Below are positions 46,170 to 58,639 of a stretch of DNA of 64,000 nt, one piece after another. The stretch is from Ziziphus jujuba (taxonomy: Eukaryota; Streptophyta; Magnoliopsida; Rosales; Rhamnaceae): assembly GCF_031755915.1 (NCBI RefSeq), contig NC_083386.1, positions 14,344,501-14,408,500 of the forward strand, given 5' to 3'. The notes beneath the pieces are model-generated. The model ran no database searches and was not told where the DNA came from. It saw only the letters and a list, made by a program, of their open reading frames with translations. Positions within the stretch are counted from its first letter, which is position 1; each line of letters starts with the position of its first letter. A program made the position numbers and the translations under genes.

Positions 46170-49100
46170 TCAAAATGCTGATCCACTACCCTTTGTCTTC
46201 CCGAGCATTACATCTTTCGCTTCATTGATTTTAGAGGCAAGATAATGACTGCCACCTGCATCAGGATGATTCGCAACCATCACCTTTCTATGGGCTTCCT
46301 TGACCTTGTCTGGAGTTGCATTCTCCCTGTCGCACCAAATAAAATCATAATTTGCAACCAATCATATTTGACACAAAAGGCCAGGGTAAGATAAAATAAA
46401 GTGCATCCTCGTCTTTTGAAAAAGGTTCTATCTCATGCTGGAAAAAAGGTATTTCAGGAAATTTGCAAATGAAAACGAAAGTTGTGTTTAAAACAATGGA
46501 GATTAATTATTTTTCTAATCTAATTGGCCAGGAAAGGAAAATTCCTTTTTTTTTTTTTTTTTTCCGGTACAGTTATGATTGGATCGGATGTTCAAAATGT
46601 ATGTTGAATTGAAATATCATGCTAACCTAATACCAAGAATAAGAGCTGCTTCCCTTTTTGTCATTGTAGTCTGGAAACCACCATCATAAAATTTGCGTAA
46701 TTTTGGTTTTGGTGGCCTTGTCTTAAATGCATTCCAAGCCTGGATACCATATCTTCCAGCAAGTGCAGCAGCAGCTACTGCAAGACCAGCCAGAAATGGT
46801 GTAGCCTGATGTACATCTAGAAGTTCATTACTTCAAAATAATTGCAGCACAAAAACAACTTTCTGAATGGTAATAGATTATACAAAGATCTAATTGGTAA
46901 AATACCCTTTTAGCTTAGAGCAGCTCTAGTTTGGTCATTGACTATGTTACACATTATGATAAGGGGGCTTTCTATCATCGTACTTAAAAAAAAAAAAATA
47001 AATAAATAAAATTATTCACTAGAAAACTGTACAAAGACATCAGCATTCCTAAACTACCAAAAATAAATAAATAAATAAATAAAAAGAAAAAAGGAAAAAA
47101 TAAAAGACATCAGCCTTTCTATAACCCCAATAAGCATCAACATGCATACTGAAAAAACTAGTCACTTCAACAAATAAGAAAGGCCCTAGCCAGAGTTGAA
47201 CCCGATGACTACCATAATTTTAGAAAGCATGTAAGTGGATAAGAAATGTTCTGATTCAAACTGCAGAAAGGACACTCGATCCGGTGAAAGAGCAATTTCT
47301 GTATGCTTCTCTGACCTATTTTATTTGTCATGGCATTCAATATTCTTGCAAAGGCTCTAAAAATTACAACTCAATCAATACACTCAAGTTAGGACAAGAT
47401 ATAACATCTCTGGATAACATATATCTTCATTTTTGTTTGGTTCTGTTTGGTGGACGCTATGTCATGATAGAATAATCATATTTACGATTAAAAATAGTGA
47501 CCTAACCATATTATCCTGATTCCTATTTTCCAAGTTATTTTTAGTTAAATAGTTTATCCTATTATAGGGAAGCGGAATATCTGCTTAGATTGGTTTTTAT
47601 CCAGAATCCATACACAAGAAAACATTATCCGGCCTTGCTAGTCAGGTGGCTTGTCCAATGTGGCTGTAATGCTTGACTATAGAGTCGCAATCTATAATTA
47701 ACAATGTTCCCTTGACTATAGAACACAATCAGTCTGGTACATCTTATAATTTTGTTTCTCACTCTAATTGGAACCTGTACCATCTTCCATGGATGTGCCA
47801 AAGAAAAATCAAGAAGAGAGCTCTTCTTTTGAACAGGAAAATTGGGTCATGTGGATCTTCTATATTTGCTGGAATTCCTTGATTGCTCAATACAAACTTA
47901 CAATGGAAAAGCTCCCATTCATTGTAAGATCACTAAGAAAAAGGTTGATCATAAATTTGGAGTGTTTAATCTATAAATTCTCTTCTAATTGAGGTCTGTC
48001 CCGAAAACAAGCAAAAGCTGACCATATTGCGATTCAACTAACAAAATAACTGAGAAGAAATACAAGAAAAAAAATCTGTACACGTTAAAATCTAAAATCT
48101 TCAATCCTATATCAATTGTAGTGCAGATGAAAAGTTCTCTATTAAAATAAAGAAGAAACAATGTTAACACAGGTTCATCTTAAAGGAGGCAAAATATGAG
48201 CCAAAAATATGCATTCGCATACAATTTACTAGACCAGGATAACATTTTATTGTAATATGTATATTATTAACTAAGAAATTTGCAAGTAGTATGCTTTCAA
48301 AGATAACAAGAATTTCAAAAGATAACATTTATGAAGACTTTATGTAAGATTTGACTCCTAAAAATATGACAAGTTCATGAGATGCACAGTAGTGCCCAAA
48401 GGCTTATAAATAAGTCAACTAGAAATATTGAACTTACCAATTCCAAAACAACAAGTCTTAGAGCCAAGTAATAAATTTAAACAAGGTGAAGAAGTTTAAA
48501 ACTCGTAAGTTTTCCAAAATTTACCTGAACCATTTAAAATCACACCATTCAGTAATGAATGAAGGTTCCTATGTCATAATACAATTAAGCTTCCATTATA
48601 AATTGCGTTCCCTATTTATTAGTACACTTCATATTGCTTTATATGGAGATAGCATGCAACTAGAATAACACATTCATGAATACCAATTTAATGAAAGTCT
48701 GAAATATCTATATCTGTCATGTTCCACTCATTTTCAAGGGTGAGATGTTTGGCCAGAACATCACCTTCCCATTCATTTGCCTTCTTCTTTGGCATTAAGA
48801 GCTTCTAATTTAATTAAAGAAACAGTATTAATCGATATGTTCCATCATCAACAGAAATCAGGTGACCACTAGTTTTACAACGAATCTTGATTGAACAGTT
48901 GGAAATCATTCAAATGAGAATGGGACACTAAAAAAATTCAAAATTAGATTCCAATCTCTGCAACCATAATTGGAAAATGCCGATTAAATGACCGGTTATA
49001 AGCACAAGCATGCATGTTATTTTTCTAAAGAGTTTTTGGGGCATAATCGGCGTAACATTTCCAAAGAAGATCATCACTGAATTAACAGATCAAAATGCAG

Positions 49101-49570
49101 CTCCAGCCACTACCTCCTATGTCCTAGTTTTGTAAAATGGAACATACAGCAACACTTATAACCACCTAGACTACTAAATGCTTTGTTTAGTTCCGTCAAT
49201 TAAAAAAAAATTAAGCTCAGATTCTATTACGTTTGGATTCAAAATCAAAGCTCCACCATGAAAATAGAAAAGAAATGGTGAAGTCCATTGAATTATTATT
49301 CAGTTCCAGAACAATTGGCAGATATAAAAGAAAAAACCAAATTGAAGAATCTAATTCAATGAAATCTAAGAAACCTATCCTCATATATCAGCATGAATTA
49401 CAACAAACGCCAAGAATCAAGCACATATTTATTTGAATTTTTTCTTTTAAAAAAATTGAAATACGTAGTACCAAAATCAGTCAAAAAAAAAAAATTACAA
49501 GAAATTTGGCAATAAAAAAAAAATAGAAGGAAAATAGAAAAAAAAAATGATGTTTGATTTCGCTCACCAT
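46170..49570 (-). CDS. TIM14: TIM14/PAM18 J-protein of the mitochondrial import motor
   Basis: J-domain subunit of the PAM motor. It sits in the mitochondrial inner membrane at the TIM23 channel and stimulates the ATPase of matrix Hsp70 to pull in preproteins. Three minus-strand exons: coding exon 1 is only the ATG (49570-49568), followed directly by the donor GTGAGC; exon 2 is 46805-46627; exon 3 is 46326-46170. They sum to 339 bp, giving 112 aa, the usual length of the plant protein. Visible features are an N-terminal hydrophobic segment ([20 protein letters not shown]), the matrix linker with FYDGGFQ, and a C-terminal J domain with intact HPD ([20 protein letters not shown]). The start is fixed because splicing ATG to GCTACACCA gives MATPF, the normal amino end. 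No breaks are present. Intron 1 is about 2.76 kb. Confidence 0.96.
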
Positions 49571-49799
49571 TTCCGTGAGAATTTCGTCTGTGGAACGAGG
49601 AGGAGGATTCGGGGTTTCATTCAAAATTCTGTCGAAGTGTATTTTTTTGCTTCCGAGCTCTGGAAACTCAGGGTTCCACTCGTGTGTGCTCTAATCTTTT
49701 TCTTAGTTATAATCCGAACCAATGAGGTAACGCCTCGTCAGCTTTGAAGCGAGCATTTCATCTATTGGTCCCGTATGGACGTCGATTCATTTGGACTAA

Positions 49800-49844
49800 G
49801 GCCCAACTTGACGGGGGCTTTTGAAGTCTTTTACAAAGTGGGCC
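49800..49844 (-). promoter_or_regulatory. Site II elements upstream of TIM14
   Basis: GGCCCA at 49800-49805 (TGGGCC on the coding strand) and TGGGCC at 49839-49844 (inverted), about 230-275 bp upstream of the TIM14 start codon. These are the same element class and at a distance similar to those of ATP synthase d at 30139-30204. Confidence 0.65.
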
Positions 49845-49917
49845 GTAGTTTTTGTTTAAGGGGAGTTTGGCCCTTTGTCCTGTGGCAAGCGTTAACGAAA
49901 TATATCTCACATTTTTA

Positions 49918-50351
49918 ATGGTGTATTCAATTTAAAATTTGAAAATTTTTTAAAATTTTTAAAAATTTAGAGATATTTAATTTAGATTTTAAAAGAATCC
50001 ATACAAGTTTAATGATATTCAATTTAAATTTTAATGGATTTTATAAAAATCCATTAAAATATAGGTATATTCAATTACGACTTTGGAGAATTTTTTTAAA
50101 ATCTGGTGGTATTTAAAAAGTCATTAATTTTAAAAAACTTTAAAAAATAATGGATTTTAATGGATTTGAAAGGATTTTAACAGTGAAATTGTGAAGGAAA
50201 TTGTGAAGAAATCCAGCTTTAAACCCAAAGATTTCTTTGGATTCTTATAAAATCTTTATGAAGTCTATAGAATTCCACAACAATCCATTAAATTCTTTAA
50301 ACTCTATAACTCATTTTAAATCCATCAAATTATAAATTGAATACATCCCCC
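49918..50351. mobile_element. MITE with GTGTATTCAATTT-type inverted ends (about 434 bp)
   Basis: The left end ATGGTGTATTCAATTTAAAA and the inverted right end (AAATTGAATACATCCCCC) pair over about 15 bp. It is flanked by TTA on both sides (49915-49917 and 50352-50354), suggesting a Harbinger-type 3-bp duplication. Two internal ATATTCAATT motifs (near 50008 and 50067) suggest sub-repeat growth. It has no coding capacity and lies in the TIM14 upstream region. Confidence 0.7.
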
Positions 50352-51615
50352 TTAATCTTTTTTGTTTTATCTTTTAATATTGATTATAGTCTTAAAAAAA
50401 TATCTATATCATTTACATTAAACTTCAATCAATTTCCATAAAAAACTCTTATTTCATCCCATCCCACACCATACCCCACACCACCAAAAACTCTTTTAAC
50501 TTTTCATCTAAAAAAATAAAAACCCACTTTTTTCCTATTTTTTCATCCACTTATCCTTGTTTTTTGATCTAATATAAGTAGAACCCACCCGAGGCTTAGT
50601 TTCTTCCTCACAGACCATCATTAGGTTTTTTTTTTTTTTTTTTTTTTTTGGTTTATTGCCATGTGTATGTACATATATTGTGGATTTCATATTTACAACA
50701 AATGCTTGGAATTTTAAGAATATATAACATTTCTTGAGTATAATGTGATATATTTAGGAGTGTGAATCGTTTTATTGATGTTTAAAATCGGTTAAAAATT
50801 TGAAAATTTTGAAATTTATGTTAGATTAAGGTTTTTGTATGGAAGTTATTAAAATTTAGATTTTAGGATATATTGACACTGGGTATCAGTAGGAAATGAA
50901 GAGACAAAAAAAAGGGGAAAGGTTTGGCCTGAAACAGTGGCTGGAGGTAGGAGAAACGGCTGGGTTGGCATTCGAGTCCGAGATCTGGTTCGGGTCGACC
51001 CGTCTGGAGGTTAAAGGAGAAGCGAATGATGTGTCATATGGGATGACCGACATATCGTTTGGTCGGGTAGCCCAGATGACACGTCGTCCAATGAAGACGA
51101 CACATCATTAAGGAGAAACGACGTGTCGTTTCTGTGCGTGTGTAACGGATGACCTACCGTTTTGCTGACATCATCGATGATGTCAGCCTTTTTTTGAAAA
51201 AAAAAAAAAAAGAGTTTTGGGGTTCAAAAGGAGAAAAAAATATGGAGTTGACAAAAGTTTATAGTTTGGTACAAGCTTAAAAATTAAAACCGATATAAAT
51301 TAATTTTGGAAGTGATAAAAAAGGTGGAATTGGTTGGATAAATAAATGTGTTTGATCAATTTTTATGTTATTTTAAGTTGTTTATACGTAGTTATATACA
51401 TACATATAAATACACTTTAAATGTAGATGAAAAATGAGCAACATTGGTAATTTAACTTGAAATGGTTATTTTGTATTGTTTAGAATTATATAAATTCTAT
51501 ATTCGTAATTTAGGATTATGATTATTTATATATGCATACATAGTTGACTATGTGGCTAAAGGTAGATAAAAAATTATTGATGTTGTCAAGTTACATTTAT
51601 AGGTTGTATTTTATA
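50352..51615. other. Upstream region of the Ulp1-type transposon gene
   Basis: Contains poly-T (50627-50649) and an unusually GC-rich block (about 50930-51190) with recurring ACGACACGTCGT-like palindromic words (ACACGTCGTC, GACGACACATC, ACGACGTGTCG). This block might be an end region of the MULE, but I found no matching inverted copy to the right. Confidence 0.45.
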
Positions 51616-54600
51616 ATGGCACCAAAAAGGAACTTGCGATCTCAGTCAAAGAAGGGAGGTAAGAAGGTGCAAACTAAGAGACGTAGTGGCAGCATATCAG
51701 CAACTGACTCTAAGCATCAACGAACTTCTAGGCAGCAATCCAAAGCTGAGACAGAAAGCACCAAACTTCTAGACACGTTCCACTATCCTTTCCCCCATCT
51801 GAGATGGTAAGTTTTATATTCATTTATGTAGTTTGGTGCGGTAAATGATAAGACATTTTTAACTATGTATTCATTAATGTGAATACTCGAGAAAAACTTC
51901 ACCCGATGGCCATCGGGGTTTTTTTTTTTTTTAAGTTCATTGTAGGTTGATTACCGATGGTTACATCGGTAATACCACTTGTCCAAAAATCTGAACATAT
52001 ATGTCTTAATATTTGCTTGAACATTATCATTATCAATTTGGGGTGGACAAATAGTATATGAGTAAATTGTTGACTTCCGTTCCATTTATGTAATTTATTT
52101 TGCAGGCCAGCAACGGTTCAAGGGAACATATTTTCAAGGATGCTAATATATTTAAAGCTAGGGCACATTCTTTTGGTAATCCAATAGAAGCCAACGAAGT
52201 AATTAAAAGTGTACTCATAGGTGATCAACTGGAAAAGTATAGGCAGACATGTTTTGGACACTTACTTGAAGTGGAGAACCTTAGGTTCTCTAGTCATATA
52301 GTTCATAACCTACTTTGCAAACAAGTTGTGTCCAACGATCATCAGGTACTTGAGTTTAATTTTGGTAGATTTGTAGTGCGGTTTACAAAATGGAAATTCA
52401 CACTTATTACTGGTTTAAAGTTCTGTCAGTATCCTTCTATGAATGATATTGAGCTGAACCAAAAATCAAAGGAGCTGCGCAAGAGGTTGTTGGAAGATAG
52501 GTTTGACTTGAAACCACTAGAATTAGATTAAATATTTAAGCATACAGATTTTGTGGATGATTGGGATGCAGTAAGGATTGAGTTACTATATTTCCTGGTG
52601 CATGGTGTACTCGGAATGGATCCCAGAGTTCAGATAAATAGAAATTTTGTTGAGTTGATTGCTGATATCAAGATATTTAATTCCTATTCTTAATGATATT
52701 CCGAGCTACAAGGAGATGATTCAATCATTGCATAGTGCCTTCCATCATAGAGGACGTGAAATAAAGAATAACTCACAGTCGTACGACCTAAAGGGTTTTC
52801 CGTTGGCATTTCAGGTACATTTTATATATAATAAATTTAGTGTTTTATTAAAAAATTAGTGTTTAATTACAAATTATATTTAATAAGCTATATTCTATAT
52901 TTTGTAGGTGTGGGGTTTTGAAGCAATTAGCGAGTTTGGTAAACTTTTTGGAGAGCGACAGGAAACCTGTTGTCCTAGGATGGTTGGATGGCATGCTGCA
53001 AGTCAACCGAGCCATTTTGCTGTCCATTGTCAGTTCACCTCAAATAGCGATGTAAGGAAAATTTATTTAGACTACATGCTACGACTACATTCAAGTTACA
53101 TTATATTTTTTGTTTCTAATATATAATTACCAACGCTTTCCATTTTGTTTTGTTGTTTTTTTTTTCTTTCTTTCTTAATTTCATGTAGTATGTTGCACAT
53201 TGGAGGTTAGATGCTACCGATGAGGAGAAAAATATGGATTACTGACGATTGATAGCAATTAGCATACAAGAGGTTCGGTATATAGCACCATCACTTGTAG
53301 CATCGATAGCATCGATAGCATCCGATACAGTCGTTGGTGCTAAAGATGTGTCCAAAGCTGAAAAGCAGACTAGTGCCCCACCAGCTGATAATGTAAGATT
53401 ATGCAATTGTTATTTGCAATTTATGTATTACATAAGTTGTACTAATATGTATTTACTTATTTTTGGGATATTGATATTGATTAGGTTGCTCGCTTGGAGG
53501 CAAAATTAGATGAATTAAAGAAATTTGTGGTTGAGAGTCATGAGGAAGATAAGAAGGAGATCGTATCTTTAAGGAATATGCTTAGTTATGTTATTGACCT
53601 ACTTAAGCATAAGGTGTCATTTAGGGTTACAATATACTTTACAGTTTCATCATTATTAAATATTTATATTGTAATTTAGCAATGATTTGTTTTTGAAAGT
53701 GCTAAAAATAACCATTGTGTTTTGCAGACTGAACATCATATACACACAGAGTCACCACCGTCTTCGGTGCAAGCGTCATCCCCTTTGACATCGTCATATG
53801 GAGAGCAAGAAGAAGAATTTGATGCACCTATAGATGGTTCCAGTGGTAAGAAGATGGATGAGGATTATAGATCATCATTCGATCCCATCATACCTGGTGG
53901 AGCATATGTTGAGGATTCATGGGTTTTGTTGCCATATCGGCCATTGCAATTGGGCTGGGATTTTACTACTTCAACCGATAGTCCACATCATAATCCATCT
54001 GTGAATGGGGAGAATTAGGTGGCGGCTCGGTCGCATAAATTTGGTGAGAAAAGCCCCTTCGGTCAAGTTTACCAGCAGTCACACCACCTCATCTCCCCGT
54101 ACACCGATCCATGTAAAAAAAAGGTAAAATTGCATCTCAAACGACCTATTGATGCATCGAAGGAGAGGTCGTTCAATGAGTGGTATAGATTGGTACCAGC
54201 CGGATCGAGCATGTGTACATCTTATATGACGGTGGATAAGAAGTTTTTTTATGATCTACTTATCCCTGCTAGGTGGTTGACATCCGATGTAAGTTATATA
54301 TTTTACTTTCATATAAATTCATTGTGTATTTAATTTTGGATTGATGTTTTATGACGTCACACTTGTTTATGATTTCTTTTGATATATTTTGCAGCATATG
54401 GATACCATCTTATATTTCATAAGGAGAAGACGGTCTGAGCATCAGAGCAGTTTCACCCAAAACTATGCCATAATGGACACGTTATTTTGGGTAAGCAAGT
54501 GGATATATTTGAATCGTTTCTTATTGTTATATTGAATATAGATTATGTTGGAGTTAAAGTTATTTTACCAACTTTTTAATTCTTTGGCAGTTATCAATAA

Positions 54601-54657
54601 AAGGCTGTTATCCCACATTTAAAGCGTCCCGCAGCATATATCTGTGTGATTTAACAC
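51616..54657 (+). pseudogene. Ulp1-type (DUF1985) transposon gene, N-terminal part, decayed
   Basis: A multi-exon gene of the plant transposon family that joins DUF1985 to an Ulp1 cysteine protease (SUMO-protease fold). A basic N-terminus starts at 51616 (MAPKRNLRSQSKKGGKKVQT). DUF1985 lies at about 52200-52860 (EKYRQTCFGHLLEVENLRFS, VRFTKWKFTLITGLKF), followed by VWGFEAISEFGKLFG and PRMVGWHA (about 52908-53050). A coiled-coil exon (53485-53614) and an acidic linker (53728-54018) come next, then KERSFNEWYRLVPAG and HMDTILYFIRRRR at 54170-54490. Decay: an in-frame TAA at 52529, a frameshift near 52665, a TAG at 54016 and a phase mismatch between the first two exons. The catalytic part is absent; it may be the fragment at 63105. 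Confidence 0.75.
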
Positions 54658-54727
54658 TGTGAAACTATAGTAAGATATACCGAATAACGTACCGCCAGGA
54701 GCTTAACATAGCATAGGGAGCTTTATG

Positions 54728-57281
54728 GTCTAGATGTTGAATGTTGCTGTTGATTGGTAGTGATATGAAGCGGTACAGTGATCGAGCAAGATCATCTACT
54801 GTGACCAATCTATTTACACCTCCTGCATCTATATTGAAGACGCTCCTCTCCTTGAGATTGTTTCTTTCTTGGTCTTCCTGACTATTTGCCAATCTCAGGT
54901 GGAAGTACAAGCTGATTGATGACATCATCTGGAGCATGCGACTGACATTTATCTCCAAGTGGATATATGGTATCCGAATATGCGTCACAGAGAGACTTAA
55001 CTAAGTAATGTGGTGAGTAAAGGGTATATGGAGAGATATATCGATACTTACATGCTGCAATTGCATGGACACAAGGAAATCCATCGTTGTCGAATTCCTT
55101 GCATGAACATGTCTTACTTTCTAAGTTGACTACTCTAACTAACACACCTTGGCCAACAACCTGAAACTCGTATAAGTTTAATGGAATAACATGGAAGCCT
55201 CTGCCATAATTTGAGCGCTCTTGGATGATCTTTTCCAACCAGTTATTAACAGGAGTTTGCATTACAGCTGCATTATTTCGACGTTCATACCACCACTTTT
55301 GTAAGACATCACAAATGTGGTCTAGTAGTGGCAAACGGGTTTATCCCTAGCATCAAGAAGGACAGAATTCATGCTCTCTGCGATGTTAGTGGTCATGATT
55401 TTGTATCTATTGTCTGAAAAATGTGATCTAGCCCACTTAGCAGGATTTGTATCCTTAAGATATTGTACAGCTTCAATACTAACACCTTTTAAAATATGCA
55501 TGGCCTTATCAAATTCCTCAACAATATATGCTCTAGCTGCATCATTAAAAGTTGATAGGCTCGCATTGACATTACCTTTAAACTTTTTAGCACGTAAGTT
55601 TGTAGTAAGTTGATATGTGTAGTGGCCATGATGATTATTAGGGAAAACTTTCTGTATCGCTTTTGCAATACTCTTATGTCTGTCTGATATAAAAGATATA
55701 TTGGGGTCATCACCAAATGCTTCTTTGAATCTCTCAAAAAACCATATGTAGGCTGCATCCGTTTCCCCAGGGCCTATTCTATAAGCAAGTGGATAAATTT
55801 GATTATTCCCATCCAAACATAATGCAATATATAACAAACCTCTGTATCTATTCTTCAGCGTAGTTCCATCAATAGCTACGACTCTTCACATATGATGAAA
55901 CCCTTTTATGCTAGCTCCAAGTGCCATGAAAAAATATAAAAATTTGTTTTGATCATCAGTTTCAATTTGAGTGAACGTGCCCAAATTCTTGCTCTTTAAA
56001 AGGTAACTCCATAAAAGGAGTTTTGCATATGACTCTTCAGGTGTATTCCACAAACCTGATAGTGCAGCTTTCTTAGCAGCTCATGCTTTATTGTAGCTTA
56101 TGTTTACTCTGTAATTAGAGCGCATGTCATGCACAATATCATGGGGTTTGTATTGATGTGAAATCCCATCAAACTTTGGATGGATGATGTCTTCAATAAT
56201 TGAACTTGTTGCCTGACGATGATCCCTTTTCATGATATTTAAAGAGCAAATATGCTCATCCCGGAAGACCCTAATCATGAAAGAGTCTGTATTCTCACCA
56301 TGTATCTTGGTAGCACACAATCGCCACTTGCAATTGTCATTTATACATACAACCTCATATCGGACCCTATCTGATTTCTTGACCTTGAATTCAAAATTCC
56401 TCCACAGTGCATATAGACAAAGCTTCTTTTGTAGCTCATTCTTACTCAAAAAGAGTTGATTCCTTTGAATGATTTCATGGTCATTAATAGATGTGAAGCT
56501 ACGGTTAGCCCTATGTGCAGATACAGATGATGTAGAATCCCAGTTGGACTGCATATGGTTATCGGTATGGGAAGAATCAAGCACATCATCGTTCACATTA
56601 CCAATTGGACTATTACCATAAGGAGAATCACCATGTCGACTATCAACAACCGATAGTTCCGAATGTTGAGTCCAACATATGTCACGCAACCCATTTTCAC
56701 TAATATCAGTGTTGCCCTCAATGTCATTTTGTTCCTCATTTTCATAAACATGGCTATGATATTCATTCAATTGATTAATGTCGAAGCACTCATTGTCATG
56801 ATATGGTTCCATAATTTGCACATCATTTTTACAAATTTGATATTTGGTGAGTCGTGGGAGAGTTTCAGGAACATGATGTTTGAATGCTGGGGACTGCAAA
56901 TCAGCAGCAAGGAAACATATAGTTGTCTCCGGAACTTGACATGGTGGGGCAACAGTCATCAATCCTGAACTTGGAAGTATGCTATTCCTAACACATCCAA
57001 CTTCATTATTAATGTGTGGGGACCTTGGGTAACACATCAACAATAAGTGGAGATCTATCTTAAGGTCTGTGTGAACTATACTCTTCTATAAACCATTGTA
57101 GGTCATCATCAGTTTTCACAACATATGGCTCGCATGACAAACATACATGGTATATAAACTTAAGGGACAATTGATATTGTGTAGAATCCAGGTTGAGAGC
57201 ATTGTAGACAACATCTTTTAGTTCAGCCAAAGTAGAATTCCTTTCAATACCTATAATCTTCATTCTTTGATGTTGGTACAT
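54728..57281 (-). pseudogene. MURA-type transposase of a Mutator-like element, nearly complete but broken
   Basis: Transposase that would bind the MULE ends and cut and join DNA. Order on the minus strand: PB1-like N-terminus from 57281 (MYQHQRMKIIGIERNSTLAE); acidic linker; MuDR N-terminal DNA-binding domain (LQKKLCLYALWRNFEFKVKK, about 56430-56230); catalytic domain with the three acidic motifs VVAIDGT (about 55870), ISDRHKS (about 55670) and TNIAESMN (about 55385); SWIM zinc finger with C-x-C and C-x-H (CSCKEFDNDGFPCVH, about 55100); basic GRPRKK and a CCHC knuckle YRCRRC..IGHSR..C (about 54790). Breaks: TGA near 56081, a stop just before the first catalytic Asp, a frameshift at about 55325, and stops near 54880 and 54800. 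It is convergent with the Ulp1-type gene, separated by only about 70 bp. Confidence 0.9.
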
Positions 57282-57757
57282 CCACGTACCTTTAGAACAT
57301 AAATTTCACATTCCATCATAAAAAAGTAAAACAGAAATTTATGACATTGATCACAAAAGGGTTACCAATTGCAAACAGAATATTATTTCTTATCACAAGC
57401 TTCAATTAATTGGTGGGGCCTTAAGAAATCCAGTATTTGCTCTACTAGTTATCATCCTGAAGCAGAATGAAGGAAAAATTGTGATTGCATTTTCGATAAT
57501 GTTCTTTGGAAAATGCTAGAGAAATTATGTTAAAATGTTAGCATATTGACCCCTTGGAGGATATAGCAACACCTGACAACCATAGTGGATACAGAAGCTG
57601 TAAGACCATTAGGGTTATCATACAAGGTGAAAATATAACCTAACAATAGTAAAATTGGATGCAATTTCAACAATGATTAAAAACAAAAATCAGCATAGAA
57701 GTTGGAATTAATGATAGAACCAAAACATGAACAATATATGAAAACAAAAGCAGGGAA

Positions 57758-57790
<33 letters not shown>

Positions 57791-58639
57791 CATACTAATC
57801 TTCATTTACTCTACTCCACAAATGTATATTGTAATCACTGATAAAACCTGAAATCTATGGACTCCACAATGAAGATTTCAGTGTTTTTTTGTTATCTAGT
57901 TGTTGGTAGACCAATAATAGAGATGAAGTGAGAAAGTGGTGGTTTTGTTAAATGGTTGGTCTACGCAAGTGGGAGACTGAAAGCTATGTAACCAAGAAAA
58001 GAGAAAAAGAGATGGAGACATAAGGATGAAATTGAATGTGGTAGATAGGAGAGGAAGTGAGATGGATAGAAATAAATGAGGGTAGATATCAATACTCAAA
58101 GAGAGAAATGGTAGATGGGTGAAATGTGCAGTGTTCTTTAATTCATTTAATGCTTTATTGTATACATATTTTAGGATTTAACTATAATTGTATTTCCAGT
58201 CAACCAACTATAATATTTATAGTGTGGGAGATATTTTGGGAGTAAATACTACCAACAACACAGTGGCCAAATTTTTTTTTAATGATGACATACTCATTGA
58301 TTCCAAATTAAGAGAATCATGACAAAAACATATTGGAAACATTAACAAATTCCCATTACAATTTTGTATCATATAATACAGATGTAGCATGCAATAGAAA
58401 AAATTACAAACTATCCTTTTTGTTGTATTATTCTTATCCTCTACAAAGGGAGTTGTAGATTGTCAATGCAATTCATATTCCGCGTAAAAAATATCTGGAG
58501 GATTACAATATTTCTTTGTAATAGCAAAGAGAGTCTCTTGGTTGGCCATACACATAATTAACAGTTAGTCACACTGGTCGTTACTCTTCTTAAAAAAGGA
58601 TTGCACTTATACTTTTTTGTTTGTGAACTAATCTCAAGA
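57282..58639. other. Upstream of the transposase; no gene recognised
   Basis: AT-rich, with a (TA)n run at 57761-57785. Probably includes the transposase 5' untranslated region. No clear terminal inverted repeat was found here. Confidence 0.45.
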
